Source: a virus
Direction: 5' to 3' (one strand)
Virus record (IMG/VR): IMGVR_UViG_3300033153_002739
Location: 1 to 42,221 of that record
Length of the DNA stretch: 42,221 nt
Part shown: positions 6,930 to 15,000 of the stretch, piece after piece
Numbering within the stretch: the first letter of the stretch is position 1
How the letters are laid out: every line of letters starts with the position of its first letter
Notes under the pieces: generated by a model
What the model was told of the DNA's origin: nothing
The model's input: the letters and a program-made list of their open reading frames with translations, nothing else
The model's database searches: none
Position numbers and translations under genes: made by a program

Positions 6930-8999
6930 GTGAATAAAACAGTTAAAGAAATGTTAAAGGTCATTAACTTAACCGATCCAACCATTCATAATGATATAGC
7001 ATTAAATGCAATTCATTATTCTATGGGCTTAGTATCCTCTGCAAGAGGTGTCAAGTTCAATATGTATGATACAGAATTACCTGTGAATTACTTTGGGTTG
7101 ACCTTGGCTGGCTCAGGAGAAGGTAAAGATAGAAGTGTAGATATATCTAAACGTATACTTGCACCTTCTATTGCCCTATATCAGATAGAGTTAGAGAAAC
7201 AGTTCGCTGCCTTTAACTCTAAATTGACAGCCAAGGATAAGCCTTTGATGTTGCCTATGTTTGAATTTGAACGTGCAACTGTTGAAGGTTTCTTGAGTCC
7301 AAGAGTTGATATTCAGACCGTAGGGTTTGGATGTACCAATCTTCGTATCCCTGAAATACAGGATATGTTGTCATCAAAGGATAGTCTTGAAATATTTAGT
7401 GAAGTGGTTAAAGCATGGGAATCAGGAGATACAGGTGGGAAGACTAATAGAGGTCATCCTATTGCTCCTACTACTGGTATCCCTGTTAATGTCCTTGTAT
7501 ATGGATCACCAAATGCAATCAAGACAAACAAACAGTCAAGTGAACACTTACTCAAGATGCTTACATCAGGTCTAGGTAGACGTGCATTCTTGGCTGTACC
7601 ATCTAAGCATGAGGTGCAATCTTTACTAAAGGCATTGCCTGTACCAAGTGATCAGAGTAGAAAAGATGAAGCAAAGGCTCAAGCTGATGCTAAAGTCTTG
7701 TCTAAACTCATAGGTAGTGATGTTAAGAGTTTAATTATGGGTACAGTAAATGTGCTCAAAATGAGCGATGAAGCCCATAAAGCATACTCGGAATACAACT
7801 ACGTATGTAAGACTGCGTTCGTGGATAATAACACGGTTTCTGATGGATTGGTGGCAGAAATGTTAGGACGAGCATGGAAGGCTATTAGATTAGCAGCTAT
7901 GTATGCTTTTTATGATGGTCAAGATGAGATAACTGATCTAAATATGGAAGATGCTATTGAATATACTGAGAAGTGTGGACAAAATGTAAAAGATCTATAC
8001 CATGTACCAAGCAACCAAGAGTTAATGTTGTCTTATCTTGGTATACAGGAAGGTCCTGTGACACGTCAGGCTATTATGAAAGAGGCACTTGATACAAGTA
8101 CGGTTTCTGTGTTTAATGATACGTTGTCCTTGGCTGAGGAATTAGCTGATGAGCGTAATCAGATCATAGAGATAAGTGATGATAAGATTCCTAGATTTTC
8201 TTTAACGCAATTATCAAAGATTGAGTTATCGAAGATCACCTTATCTACAAGTAAGCGTATGGGTGAAGGTTGGAAGCCATTGACAGGTGAGTTTGAGGAT
8301 TTAGGTTCCCTCGTAGCAAGCCCGGTATGGTATTCTGCAGGTACATTTAAAGATGGACTGAGATTGAATGATAATTATGAGCAGAAACAAGACGTTATGA
8401 TTTTCGATATTGATGAAGATATGACGCTTGATACAGCCAAAGCATTCTTCTCAGATTTCAAGTGTATTATCGCTACAACCAAGTCACATCAGAAGGAAAA
8501 GCACCCTGGAACAGGAGACATTTGGGACAGATTTCGTATAATATTAGTACCCGACTCACGCATTGAGTTAGATCCCGAAACCTATTCTCGCTTTATGTTA
8601 AACGCCATGGATATGATGGGTATCCCTGCAGATAGAAAAGCTATTGATCCTGCAAGATTCTTCTTTGGATACGATGGAGCAGAGGTTTGGTACAGCCCAG
8701 GTGAGAAATTATTCCCTGTGAAGGCATGTATCCCTAGCACATCCAAGGCAGAGACAGTCCACAAACGACTTGAGAAGTTTGATACTGTAGAAGGTATTGA
8801 AAGATACTTTATTTCTAGCACTGATAAAGGTGACAGAAATAATAAGCTGTGGAGATATGCTTGTGTTCTTAAAAAGAATGATGGATATTCTGATGAAGAG
8901 ATAGAGGAAAAGGTTATTGCACTCAATCAAAAGATTGCAGATCCATTGCCTGAACGAGAACTTCGAGTCACTGTACTTAGAAGTATAAGGAGAAAATGA
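6930..8999 (+). CDS. Primase-helicase: P-loop ATPase + AEP-like primase + PriCT
   Basis: 689 residues from a GTG with AAAGGAG in front. Residues about 50-370 resemble the DUF3987-type phage ATPase, with a P-loop-like LAGSGEGKD near 59-67. Residues about 480-600 look like an archaeo-eukaryotic primase/polymerase domain: FDIDED (Asp493, Asp495), SHQK (His520), RFRIIL and DPARFFF. The last 75 residues resemble PriCT (RNNKLWRYA, then LPERELRVTVLRS). Combined primase-helicases usually put the primase first, so this order is unusual. With no DNA polymerase found, this protein probably starts phage replication and recruits host machinery. Confidence 0.8.
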   Translation: MNKTVKEMLKVINLTDPTIHNDIALNAIHYSMGLVSSARGVKFNMYDTELPVNYFGLTLAGSGEGKDRSVDISKRILAPSIALYQIELEKQFAAFNSKLTAKDKPLMLPMFEFERATVEGFLSPRVDIQTVGFGCTNLRIPEIQDMLSSKDSLEIFSEVVKAWESGDTGGKTNRGHPIAPTTGIPVNVLVYGSPNAIKTNKQSSEHLLKMLTSGLGRRAFLAVPSKHEVQSLLKALPVPSDQSRKDEAKAQADAKVLSKLIGSDVKSLIMGTVNVLKMSDEAHKAYSEYNYVCKTAFVDNNTVSDGLVAEMLGRAWKAIRLAAMYAFYDGQDEITDLNMEDAIEYTEKCGQNVKDLYHVPSNQELMLSYLGIQEGPVTRQAIMKEALDTSTVSVFNDTLSLAEELADERNQIIEISDDKIPRFSLTQLSKIELSKITLSTSKRMGEGWKPLTGEFEDLGSLVASPVWYSAGTFKDGLRLNDNYEQKQDVMIFDIDEDMTLDTAKAFFSDFKCIIATTKSHQKEKHPGTGDIWDRFRIILVPDSRIELDPETYSRFMLNAMDMMGIPADRKAIDPARFFFGYDGAEVWYSPGEKLFPVKACIPSTSKAETVHKRLEKFDTVEGIERYFISSTDKGDRNNKLWRYACVLKKNDGYSDEEIEEKVIALNQKIADPLPERELRVTVLRSIRRK

Positions 9000-9463
9000 T
9001 GGATAGAAAAGAATTAAATAGCTTCTTTATGAAAGGAGCAGGGATCATTGCACCAATGAATTCTTGTATTGGATGTGACAAATCATATTGCTGTAAAGGG
9101 CAACGTGATATTGCTGTTACTGGTACATGGATTGAAGAAATCAAATCTATGATCACAACCAAGCAACGTGAGCGATTTGATACTATGAGAGATGATGGAC
9201 TTATTGATTGTCCATTTAATAGAGAGGATGGTAAATGTGAGATCTATGATCATAGACCGTTTGTCTGTGCATCATATCATGTACTTGAAAGTCCTGAAAG
9301 ATGTAACACTGACCTAGTAAAAGAAGAGATCTCAATGATTCATCCTGCAGCTACACTACAGTGTGCTATGGATTTAGGTAGAGCACCATTTACTGATCAG
9401 TTGAAAAAAGAGTTCGACTCAGGTAACTTTTCTATCTTGGATGCATTTAAGGACACAGAATGA
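8996..9463 (+). CDS. YkgJ-type CxxCxxxCC protein (putative metal cluster)
   Basis: 155 residues. The N-terminal CIGCDKSYCC (Cys24, 27, 32, 33) is the hallmark of the YkgJ / zinc- or iron-chelating family, and CPF...GKCEIYDHRPFVCASY in the middle is the usual second half. The family is widespread in bacteria, thought to hold Fe-S or zinc, and of unknown biochemical role. The start overlaps the primase stop as ATGATG, so it is made with the replication protein. Its place between primase and recombinase suggests a DNA-related role, but that is inference. Confidence 0.8.
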   Translation: MMDRKELNSFFMKGAGIIAPMNSCIGCDKSYCCKGQRDIAVTGTWIEEIKSMITTKQRERFDTMRDDGLIDCPFNREDGKCEIYDHRPFVCASYHVLESPERCNTDLVKEEISMIHPAATLQCAMDLGRAPFTDQLKKEFDSGNFSILDAFKDTE

Positions 9464-9639
9464 GAACAGAAGAAGAAATACTAGCAGTTCTTGATGGAAA
9501 AAATAAAGCAGAATTGGATTTTTATTCACTTCCATATATAGATGGAGTAATTGATGCATTAAAATGGGCATTAAGTACAGATCATGATGAAGACATGGCG
9601 AAGGAGCTATTCACTGACTATATCGAAGATCAAGAGTAA
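9460..9639 (+). CDS. Hypothetical acidic protein, 59 residues
   Basis: A small acidic, mostly helical protein (MRTEEEILAVLDG start, YIEDQE end). Its ATG overlaps the previous stop as ATGA, and it has no stop until 9639. Position, coupling and composition support it. No domain recognised. Confidence 0.6.
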   Translation: MRTEEEILAVLDGKNKAELDFYSLPYIDGVIDALKWALSTDHDEDMAKELFTDYIEDQE

Positions 9640-9677
9640 GAGTCACAGCCCACGCATTAAGGCTCTAAAAGGATACG

Positions 9678-9703
9678 AAGCATAAGGAAATATTCCTACG
9701 CTT
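9678..9703 (+). promoter_or_regulatory. Stem-loop in the leader of the recombinase gene
   Basis: AAGCATAAGGAA and TTCCTACGCTT form a stem of about ten pairs with one mismatch and one bulge around a three-base loop. It ends 17 bases before the start codon, just ahead of the AAAGGAG ribosome binding site. There is no U-run, so translation control or RNA processing is more likely than termination. Confidence 0.5.
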
Positions 9704-9720
9704 GTTGAAAGGAGTCACCG

Positions 9721-10413
9721 ATGGTAGAAATCAAAGGTGCGAAAGACATCTCAACTGATGGAGTCAAGTGTTTGATTTACGGTACAGCAGGTACAGGTAA
9801 AACTACATTGGCATCTACGTTAGATCATAAGAGAACTCTCATTGTTTCATTTGAGTCAGGATTGTTATCTCTATTGGACGAACCAGGATGTGAAGACATA
9901 CAGTATGTAGATGTTACTACTTTAAAAGAATTGAATGAAGTGTATGCAGAGTTGTGTAAACCAGCTATGCAAGCTAAGTTCGACAATATATTTATTGACT
10001 CTCTAAGTGAGATCAGTGAATTGGTGCTGGCAACAGTTAAGGCAGATCCTAAAGTTTATAAGGGAATGCAAGACAACATGAAATTATACATGATAACCCA
10101 AGAAGAGATGGTCAAGGTTGCCAAGGCATTTAGAGATCTCAAGGGTTACAATATATTTATGACAGCTCTTGGAGAACCTTATGTTAAAAACATGAAGGAG
10201 ACAATGCGTCCATTGATGGTTGGTCAGAAGCTAGGTACAAAGATGTTGAGTCTATTTGACTTCATCTTTTATATGGCAGCAGAAGACGATGGCACACGTG
10301 TATTATTTACGCAGCCAAGTACAACCCATGAAGCAAAGAGTCGTAGCAGAAAGCTACCAAATAAAGAGGAAGCCAATCTTGGTAAGATCCTCAATAAAAT
10401 ACTAGGAGTATAG
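9721..10413 (+). CDS. Sak4-like P-loop recombinase (AAA_24 family)
   Basis: 230 residues with GTAGTGKT (Walker A, 21-28) and NIFIDSLSE (Walker B, Asp93), in the arrangement of the phage nucleotide-binding family that includes Sak4 single-strand annealing proteins, shortened relatives of the RecA core. AAAGGAG lies eight bases before the ATG. The next gene looks like an ssDNA-binding partner, as is usual for Sak4. Together with the Cas4-like nuclease and SF2 helicase it makes a plausible phage recombination set. Confidence 0.85.
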   Translation: MVEIKGAKDISTDGVKCLIYGTAGTGKTTLASTLDHKRTLIVSFESGLLSLLDEPGCEDIQYVDVTTLKELNEVYAELCKPAMQAKFDNIFIDSLSEISELVLATVKADPKVYKGMQDNMKLYMITQEEMVKVAKAFRDLKGYNIFMTALGEPYVKNMKETMRPLMVGQKLGTKMLSLFDFIFYMAAEDDGTRVLFTQPSTTHEAKSRSRKLPNKEEANLGKILNKILGV

Positions 10414-10414
10414 T

Positions 10415-11101
10415 ATGAGTTTTTTTAAAATAGATAGTGAGTTAGTAGAAGCAGCAAATGTGATCAATGCAGAAGAGGCAAAGAGTTTTAGTACGCCAAG
10501 TGCACTCTATCCAATAGTGATCAATGTTGCATATGTAACAGAGAGTTCAACGTCAGAAGCAGTTGCAATGACTATTGAGTATTCAGCAGAGGGTTGGAAG
10601 TTCCCTAAGAGAGAAAGCATGTGGTTCCGTGGAGCAAATGGATCTGAGACACGTATGGCTAAAAAGCGTGATGGTACAGAGTACCCGGATGAGACATTTG
10701 GTCACAAGCAAATTGCAGGACTATGTGATGTTCTTGGTATTGATCGTACAAAACTTGAGACATCAGAAGGTATCATCGAAACAAAAGATGGTAACAAAAC
10801 TGTTCAAGCGTTTGCAGAACTTGCAGGTAAAACCTTGGTTGTTGGTCTTCAAGAAACTCTTGAGGACAAATATGGTGATGAGTCTGAGTCAAGAAGTGTA
10901 TCTCCTATTGTATGGGTTGGTAGAAGTGACACAGATGAAGAAGGTACTGTATTCCCTTGGGGTAGAAAACAGTCTGCAGAAAAATGTTTAGCTGCATTAG
11001 CTAAAAATCCTATTGTAGATAACCGTGAGTTGTCTAAGCCAGGTGCAGAAGGTGGAGGAGAAGAAGCTGCAGAAGCATTCTCTGCATTCGGTCAAAAGTA
11101 A
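10415..11101 (+). CDS. Putative ssDNA-binding protein next to Sak4
   Basis: 228 residues, beta-rich in the middle (YPIVINVAYV, AVAMTIEYSAEGW, TLVVGLQETLED), with a Gly/Glu/Ala-rich flexible tail ending in AFSAFGQK. The architecture and place directly after Sak4 fit the ssDNA-binding protein usually encoded there. The tail lacks the classic DDDIPF end of bacterial SSB, so the call rests mainly on context. The start follows the Sak4 stop by one base. Confidence 0.65.
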   Translation: MSFFKIDSELVEAANVINAEEAKSFSTPSALYPIVINVAYVTESSTSEAVAMTIEYSAEGWKFPKRESMWFRGANGSETRMAKKRDGTEYPDETFGHKQIAGLCDVLGIDRTKLETSEGIIETKDGNKTVQAFAELAGKTLVVGLQETLEDKYGDESESRSVSPIVWVGRSDTDEEGTVFPWGRKQSAEKCLAALAKNPIVDNRELSKPGAEGGGEEAAEAFSAFGQK

Positions 11102-11265
11102 TGGCTTCGGTCAAAGACTCTAGCGAGGCTCAAGCTATGCTTGACCTCGCAGAAGAGTGTGGTGACTTTGAAGGCATGACATATCAAGAAGGTGTACTCG
11201 CAGCATTGCTGTGGGTATTAGGACATACAGATGAAGCTCCGTATAGCGAAGACGATAAGGAATAA
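11101..11265 (+). CDS. Hypothetical acidic protein, 54 residues
   Basis: A small gene starting at the TAATG overlap with the previous stop and ending three bases before the next ATG. It begins MASVKDSSEA, has a helical YQEGVLAALLWVLG segment and ends in an acidic tail. This resembles small phage proteins of unknown role. The tight fit between neighbours is the main support. Confidence 0.65.
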   Translation: MASVKDSSEAQAMLDLAEECGDFEGMTYQEGVLAALLWVLGHTDEAPYSEDDKE

Positions 11266-11268
11266 GAC

Positions 11269-11607
11269 ATGAAAATAGTATTAAATAGAGAAGACATTGA
11301 AGAAGCAGTAGAAGCATACATCAAAGATAAGTATTTACCATATGGTGATACACGTGAGTTGAACATTGTTCAGGGATCTAAAGCATCTGCAGTTGTAACA
11401 TTCGTGCAAGAGAACAAGTTACCTGGTCTTGATAAGGTAGAGACAGAAGATATAGAGGAAGATGATATTCCTCATACAACTGCTGCTACTGTAGCCAGTG
11501 ATGAACCTGAACCCGAAAAAGCTCCATTTGACGATGAGCCTGAGCGTGAAGCACCACCTGAACCTAAGCCTATAGGAATGAAGGCTCCTACGTTTCCAAA
11601 GGCATAA
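11269..11607 (+). CDS. Hypothetical protein with acidic, proline-rich tail
   Basis: 112 residues. About 55 N-terminal residues form a small alpha/beta domain (MKIVLNREDIEEAVEAYI, then ASAVVTFV). The rest is low-complexity Glu/Pro/Asp, probably disordered. The tail recalls the acidic tails of SSB-like or partner-recruiting proteins in replication operons, but no motif proves that. Confidence 0.65.
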   Translation: MKIVLNREDIEEAVEAYIKDKYLPYGDTRELNIVQGSKASAVVTFVQENKLPGLDKVETEDIEEDDIPHTTAATVASDEPEPEKAPFDDEPEREAPPEPKPIGMKAPTFPKA

Positions 11608-11609
11608 TT

Positions 11610-12143
11610 ATGGAATGGACATACAAAGGTAAAGAAGTTACCAATCTTCCCCCTGGGAAGATTGGCTTCGTGTATGTCACTCATTATTCTGATGGTAGCT
11701 TTTATATAGGTAAGAAGTTAGCTAGAAGTGACAGAATTTCTCCTGTTTCTCTACACAAGAAACCAAGACCATATAAGATTGTCAAAAAATTAATTGTTCG
11801 TTCTCAAATGACAGGTAAAATTTTGACAAAGAAAAAAGAGATAGCTGCAGCAAAGAGACGTGGTGTTCCAGCGAAGATGGAGTCCTACTATATCGTACCA
11901 ACTGAACATAAGTGGCGTGAGTATGAAGGTTCCTCTGATATCAAAGATGGATATACCTTGGTTGCAAAAGAGATCACTGCATGGTGCAATACTGAAAGAG
12001 CTATGACTTTTATAGAGACTGACCTTCAATTTCGTACAGGTTCCCTGTTTGATGTGAAGTGTCTTAATCGTAATATACTTGGGAAGTTTTATCCCAACGT
12101 ACTCGATGGGGAGGATATTGATGGCAAAGACAGTTTACATTAA
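11610..12143 (+). CDS. GIY-YIG family endonuclease, phage Seg-like type
   Basis: 177 residues. The GIY-YIG core appears as GFVYVTH (residues about 19-25) and SFYIGKK, with the later blocks KWREYEGSS, KEITAW, the catalytic-type Glu in TFIETDLQF, and LNRNILGKFYPN. This matches the Putative Seg-like GIY-YIG group common in large phages, some of which are homing enzymes. Here it sits inside a compact operon with no intron or disrupted gene beside it, so a role in recombination or DNA processing is equally possible. Confidence 0.75.
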   Translation: MEWTYKGKEVTNLPPGKIGFVYVTHYSDGSFYIGKKLARSDRISPVSLHKKPRPYKIVKKLIVRSQMTGKILTKKKEIAAAKRRGVPAKMESYYIVPTEHKWREYEGSSDIKDGYTLVAKEITAWCNTERAMTFIETDLQFRTGSLFDVKCLNRNILGKFYPNVLDGEDIDGKDSLH

Positions 12144-12315
12144 ACTGATGAATAAAGATGAAGAAAAAGAACCGATACATGTGCCTGTAAAAGCAGGTCA
12201 ATTAGTAACAAATAGGCATGGCTTTGTTGTGCCTATGCGTCCATACGAAGGTATGAGAACAATGAGTGTTGAGAAAATCGAAGAACGATTTGAGCAACCA
12301 AGGACATTGCGATGA
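12121..12315 (+). CDS. Hypothetical protein, 64 residues
   Basis: I start it at 12121 (MAKTVYIKLM) because GGGGAGG lies eight bases upstream; an in-frame ATG at 12079 is deep inside the nuclease gene. It has a small beta-rich body with PIHVPVKAGQ and GFVVPMRPY. It overlaps the genes on both sides. No family recognised. Confidence 0.65.
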   Translation: MAKTVYIKLMNKDEEKEPIHVPVKAGQLVTNRHGFVVPMRPYEGMRTMSVEKIEERFEQPRTLR

Positions 12316-12515
12316 AGATAATTAAACTTAATATTCATCCTAGAATGGGCTGGATGGGAGACATGTTTTTCGCAGGAAGAAACATTGTCAGTGGACGTGT
12401 TCCTGTTTTTGAGATAAGCAAAGTCTTTTATGATAAAGAGAAGTGTAGAGAGTATATCAAAGAACATAATATTCTTTTTGATAGACAACAAGAAGATTTA
12501 TTGGCAGCAGAATAA
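12312..12515 (+). CDS. Hypothetical protein, 67 residues
   Basis: The start overlaps the previous stop as ATGA. A Gly/Met-rich loop (MGWMGDMFFAGRN) precedes a charged helix (KEKCREYIKEHN). It is the last gene of this coupled run before a structured 221-base gap. No known domain. Confidence 0.6.
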   Translation: MKIIKLNIHPRMGWMGDMFFAGRNIVSGRVPVFEISKVFYDKEKCREYIKEHNILFDRQQEDLLAAE

Positions 12516-12736
12516 TCTGTGGAAGTCCAATACTGTCAGGATAAGCCGATTTAGTTACGGGCAGCAGTTTCTACGAGTGCAATATAATTGTAGTTATAGT
12601 TTGACGGTGGGTAAAGAGCCACGATGTATAGCTGTGTCACTCAGTCCGAGTGGCATATAATTTGACGCTGGAAAGACAGACTTGAACCTATTCTCGTAGG
12701 TAGGTTCTTGTGTGTGTTTAATATAATGGAGACAAT
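12516..12736 (+). other. Structured noncoding gap with a repeated 16-base element
   Basis: No convincing gene lies here. TATARTTTGACGSTGG occurs at 12595-12610 and again at 12656-12671, 61 bases apart, and each copy is followed by a stem-loop. The first hairpin is at 12636-12654 (GTCACTC/GAGTGGC, loop AGTCC). The second is at 12684-12707 (GAACCTA/TAGGTTC) and is followed by a TTGTGTGTGTTT stretch, so it may be a terminator. The unit layout suggests duplicated promoters or small RNAs. Confidence 0.45.
12684..12707 (+). terminator. Possible terminator hairpin upstream of the last early gene
   Basis: A seven-pair perfect stem (GAACCTA/TAGGTTC) with a ten-base loop that can add TA and GG pairs, followed by a U/G-rich tail. 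It is not a strong U-run, so partial termination or RNA processing is as likely. Confidence 0.4.
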
Positions 12737-12973
12737 GTGAAGAGTACAAAATATTTATACGGTATAGAAGCTTGTGTATTAGAGGACGCTCCTTACAAGA
12801 TGGCTTTGAAGTATAAAGTAAAGATGGCGAAAAAGGTTATGAAATGGATGAGACTTCGAGTCAAATATATGACTAAAGACCATGAGCGATATGTAAAATT
12901 CAGGGACAGATACTTGGCTGCAGAAAAAGCTAAAGATTTTAATGAGGAATTATTGAATGAATTAAGAAATTGA
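12737..12973 (+). CDS. Hypothetical basic helical protein
   Basis: 78 residues from a GTG, with GGAG eight bases upstream. An ATG two bases earlier is followed at once by a stop. It is Lys/Arg/Met-rich and strongly helical (KYKVKMAKKVMKWMRLRVKYM), with an acidic C-terminus. Nucleic-acid binding is possible by charge alone. It is the last plus-strand gene before the converging late block. Confidence 0.65.
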   Translation: MKSTKYLYGIEACVLEDAPYKMALKYKVKMAKKVMKWMRLRVKYMTKDHERYVKFRDRYLAAEKAKDFNEELLNELRN

Positions 12974-13064
12974 TGTTATAATGTTTTGTGGCTTTGACAC
13001 CACGTCCCCTTTTAATTTTTTTATCCTAAAGAATCTCTGCCGAAGCCGTAAGGCTGAGGCACTT
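12974..13064. terminator. Convergent-gene junction with hairpin (candidate bidirectional terminator)
   Basis: The two big transcription units meet here. A stable hairpin lies at 13039-13060: GCC, a GA/GA internal loop, AGCC, GTAA tetraloop, GGCT, GGC. The GA/GA pair and the GNRA-type loop make it unusually stable as RNA. T-rich sequence lies to its left (about 13010-13024) and ACTTTTAAAA to its right, so it could stop transcription from either side, though neither run is ideal. Confidence 0.5.
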
Positions 13065-14810
13065 TTAAAATCTATCCCCATAATTCGGTTTACTTACTCT
13101 TTGACTTCCACCTATTTGATTCATACTCTCTATCTTTCTTAATAGATCATCTTCTTCGTTTGATTGATGAATAGCAAGACCTTGATCTTCATTTACAGCC
13201 AAGTATTCAAGTAGATTAGACACAAGCATCTCTAGGGAGTCAAGTCTATCATCATGCTTTAAGCATTTAGGCTCTCTCGTTATGTGAGTAAGTTGATATG
13301 TAAGTGAATAGACACCTTTGCCCTCACTGTCCTTCTCGATGACACGCTTATCCACAATGAGTCTATGTTGATTCATTATTGGTTCAAGAGTCTCAATGAT
13401 CCTAATTTCTTTTTGTTTGATAGATCGAACCTCTTCTATCATTTGTCCAACCAAGAATGGTTTTAACATTTGTAAATAGGCACCATCCCCAAAGTTAGAC
13501 TCGATGACCACAGTATTTACTCTGTACTTCTTGCATAAAGCGTCTATAGTTGTGAACGACTCATCATCATATCCACCCTTGATTCCACCGTTATCTAGTA
13601 AATATATTTTACCATTTAATAGACCACCGATAGAGTAACCGGTTTCATCTTCACCACGACCTGATGGATCTATTGACATCACTACATAAGAAAAGGGTGC
13701 CCTTTCCTCTGATACCCAGCCAGGTGGAACAAAGTAGTCCGTAGTAAATCCATTATGTTTAAGTGAGTAAACTTTATTTATAGAGGAGTAAACCATCTTG
13801 ACCGGGTTGCTTGGTAGATCTCTATCTGAGCCATTATCAATGTCTGTAATAATCAGATCACGTAACTTGAGTGGGAACTTTGTCTCATCACTATCACTAG
13901 GATCCAAGTTATATTGCAACTGAAATGCTGAATTACCTATCTTGAGTTTTCTACTTTTGAGAACATCATCACCAAACCTGGCATCAACTGCTTGTCCAGC
14001 CAAGCTAGGATCTGCATCAATCCTGTCTTGGATGAATGGAGCAAGTCGTTTACCGTACTTGTGTTTCTTCTCCGGGTACTGAGAAGGTATGATCATAACT
14101 TTATATCCACCAGTTTCTATACCTAGATATATAGACTCCGTTGACTGATAAGTTCCGAGTATAATAACTTCACCCTGGTTTCCTGTTCCGTCTGAGATAA
14201 GAAGGTTGATCGCCTCGTTAAAGAAGTGCGTAATAGTTGCTCTAGCTTCAATGGTACGACTGTTAGTCGGTTGTTCGATATCGTCAGATACGATAATAGT
14301 AGCTCTAAATCCTGCAAGCCCAGTCCCAATTCCTGCTGCATATAGGTTAGGTGAATCTGACGGTTTCGATCCATTAATGTCAAAGTGGTCACTTGCTCTC
14401 CTTTGGTCTGAGCGTGGATATAGGTGCTTTAATAAAGGTATTGATTTCAACATTGATAACACGAAGTTTGTAAAGTTCTTTGAACGCTTACTTGATCCGG
14501 AGATTACAAGGATGTGCTCATTGTTGTTGCGAAGTAGTCTCCATATAACATATAGCTGAGAAAAAAGTGATTTACCTAATCCCCTTAATGCAAGTAGCAT
14601 CTTGTCAGGATCTTTGGTATTACCAAGATACTCAGCGATCATTAACTGAGACTCACTTGGCTGAGGTAAACCCATCTGCTCAAACATATATATGGTGAAC
14701 TTTGGAAATGAGTTTATGATCTCAGGAAGTTTGTATGTGAGAGAATCTTTAGGTGCCCACTCTTTTATGAGTGGGTTCATTAGGATGTTAAGATATTTAT
14801 TCGATAGCAT
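13065..14810 (-). CDS. Terminase large subunit, T7 gp19-like
   Basis: 581 residues. The ATPase half has the T7-style Walker A ALRGLGKS (74-81) and Walker B TIIVSDD (Asp176, Asp177; Glu179). The nuclease half has MSIDPSGRGED (Asp381), VVIESNFGDG (Glu437) and KHDDRLDSLE (Asp520, Asp521, Asp524). It drives DNA into the prohead and cuts the concatemer. Length and motifs match the T7 group closely. It is the last gene of the late block, and its start overlaps the preceding small gene by 14 bases. Confidence 0.95.
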   Translation of the reverse strand: MLSNKYLNILMNPLIKEWAPKDSLTYKLPEIINSFPKFTIYMFEQMGLPQPSESQLMIAEYLGNTKDPDKMLLALRGLGKSLFSQLYVIWRLLRNNNEHILVISGSSKRSKNFTNFVLSMLKSIPLLKHLYPRSDQRRASDHFDINGSKPSDSPNLYAAGIGTGLAGFRATIIVSDDIEQPTNSRTIEARATITHFFNEAINLLISDGTGNQGEVIILGTYQSTESIYLGIETGGYKVMIIPSQYPEKKHKYGKRLAPFIQDRIDADPSLAGQAVDARFGDDVLKSRKLKIGNSAFQLQYNLDPSDSDETKFPLKLRDLIITDIDNGSDRDLPSNPVKMVYSSINKVYSLKHNGFTTDYFVPPGWVSEERAPFSYVVMSIDPSGRGEDETGYSIGGLLNGKIYLLDNGGIKGGYDDESFTTIDALCKKYRVNTVVIESNFGDGAYLQMLKPFLVGQMIEEVRSIKQKEIRIIETLEPIMNQHRLIVDKRVIEKDSEGKGVYSLTYQLTHITREPKCLKHDDRLDSLEMLVSNLLEYLAVNEDQGLAIHQSNEEDDLLRKIESMNQIGGSQRVSKPNYGDRF

Positions 14811-15000
14811 CTTTTATCCTTTCACCCATTCCCCCTTCTTTCTTTGGTGGAGTTATCACTTGGTTGTTCTTCAAATAAGTAACTGCCACATTAAGATCTC
14901 TAAGATCATCCAAGTCAGACTTAGTGGAAGTATCAAATATATCCAGCATTTTGTCCAAAACTTTTTCATCAAGCTTCTCTAGCTTTTCTCGTTTGTCCAT
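14797..15000 (-). CDS. Putative terminase small subunit
   Basis: 67 residues, highly charged and helical (KLEKLDEKVLDKMLDIFD, then DDLRDLNVAVTYLKNN), with a Pro/Lys/Gly tail. It directly precedes and overlaps the large subunit, as T7 gene 18 does. It is shorter than T7 gp18 (about 89 residues), but the pattern of a helical DNA-binding core fits. The call rests on context and general composition. Confidence 0.65.
   Translation of the reverse strand: MDKREKLEKLDEKVLDKMLDIFDTSTKSDLDDLRDLNVAVTYLKNNQVITPPKKEGGMGERIKDAIE

Noticed and set aside
12430-12660. Open frame across the gap after 12515
   Set aside because: It overlaps a better gene in another frame, has no ribosome site and its end runs through the hairpin region.
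14797-15000. Calling this gene a certain small terminase
   Set aside because: It is short and has no clear signature; the call is kept tentative and based on position.
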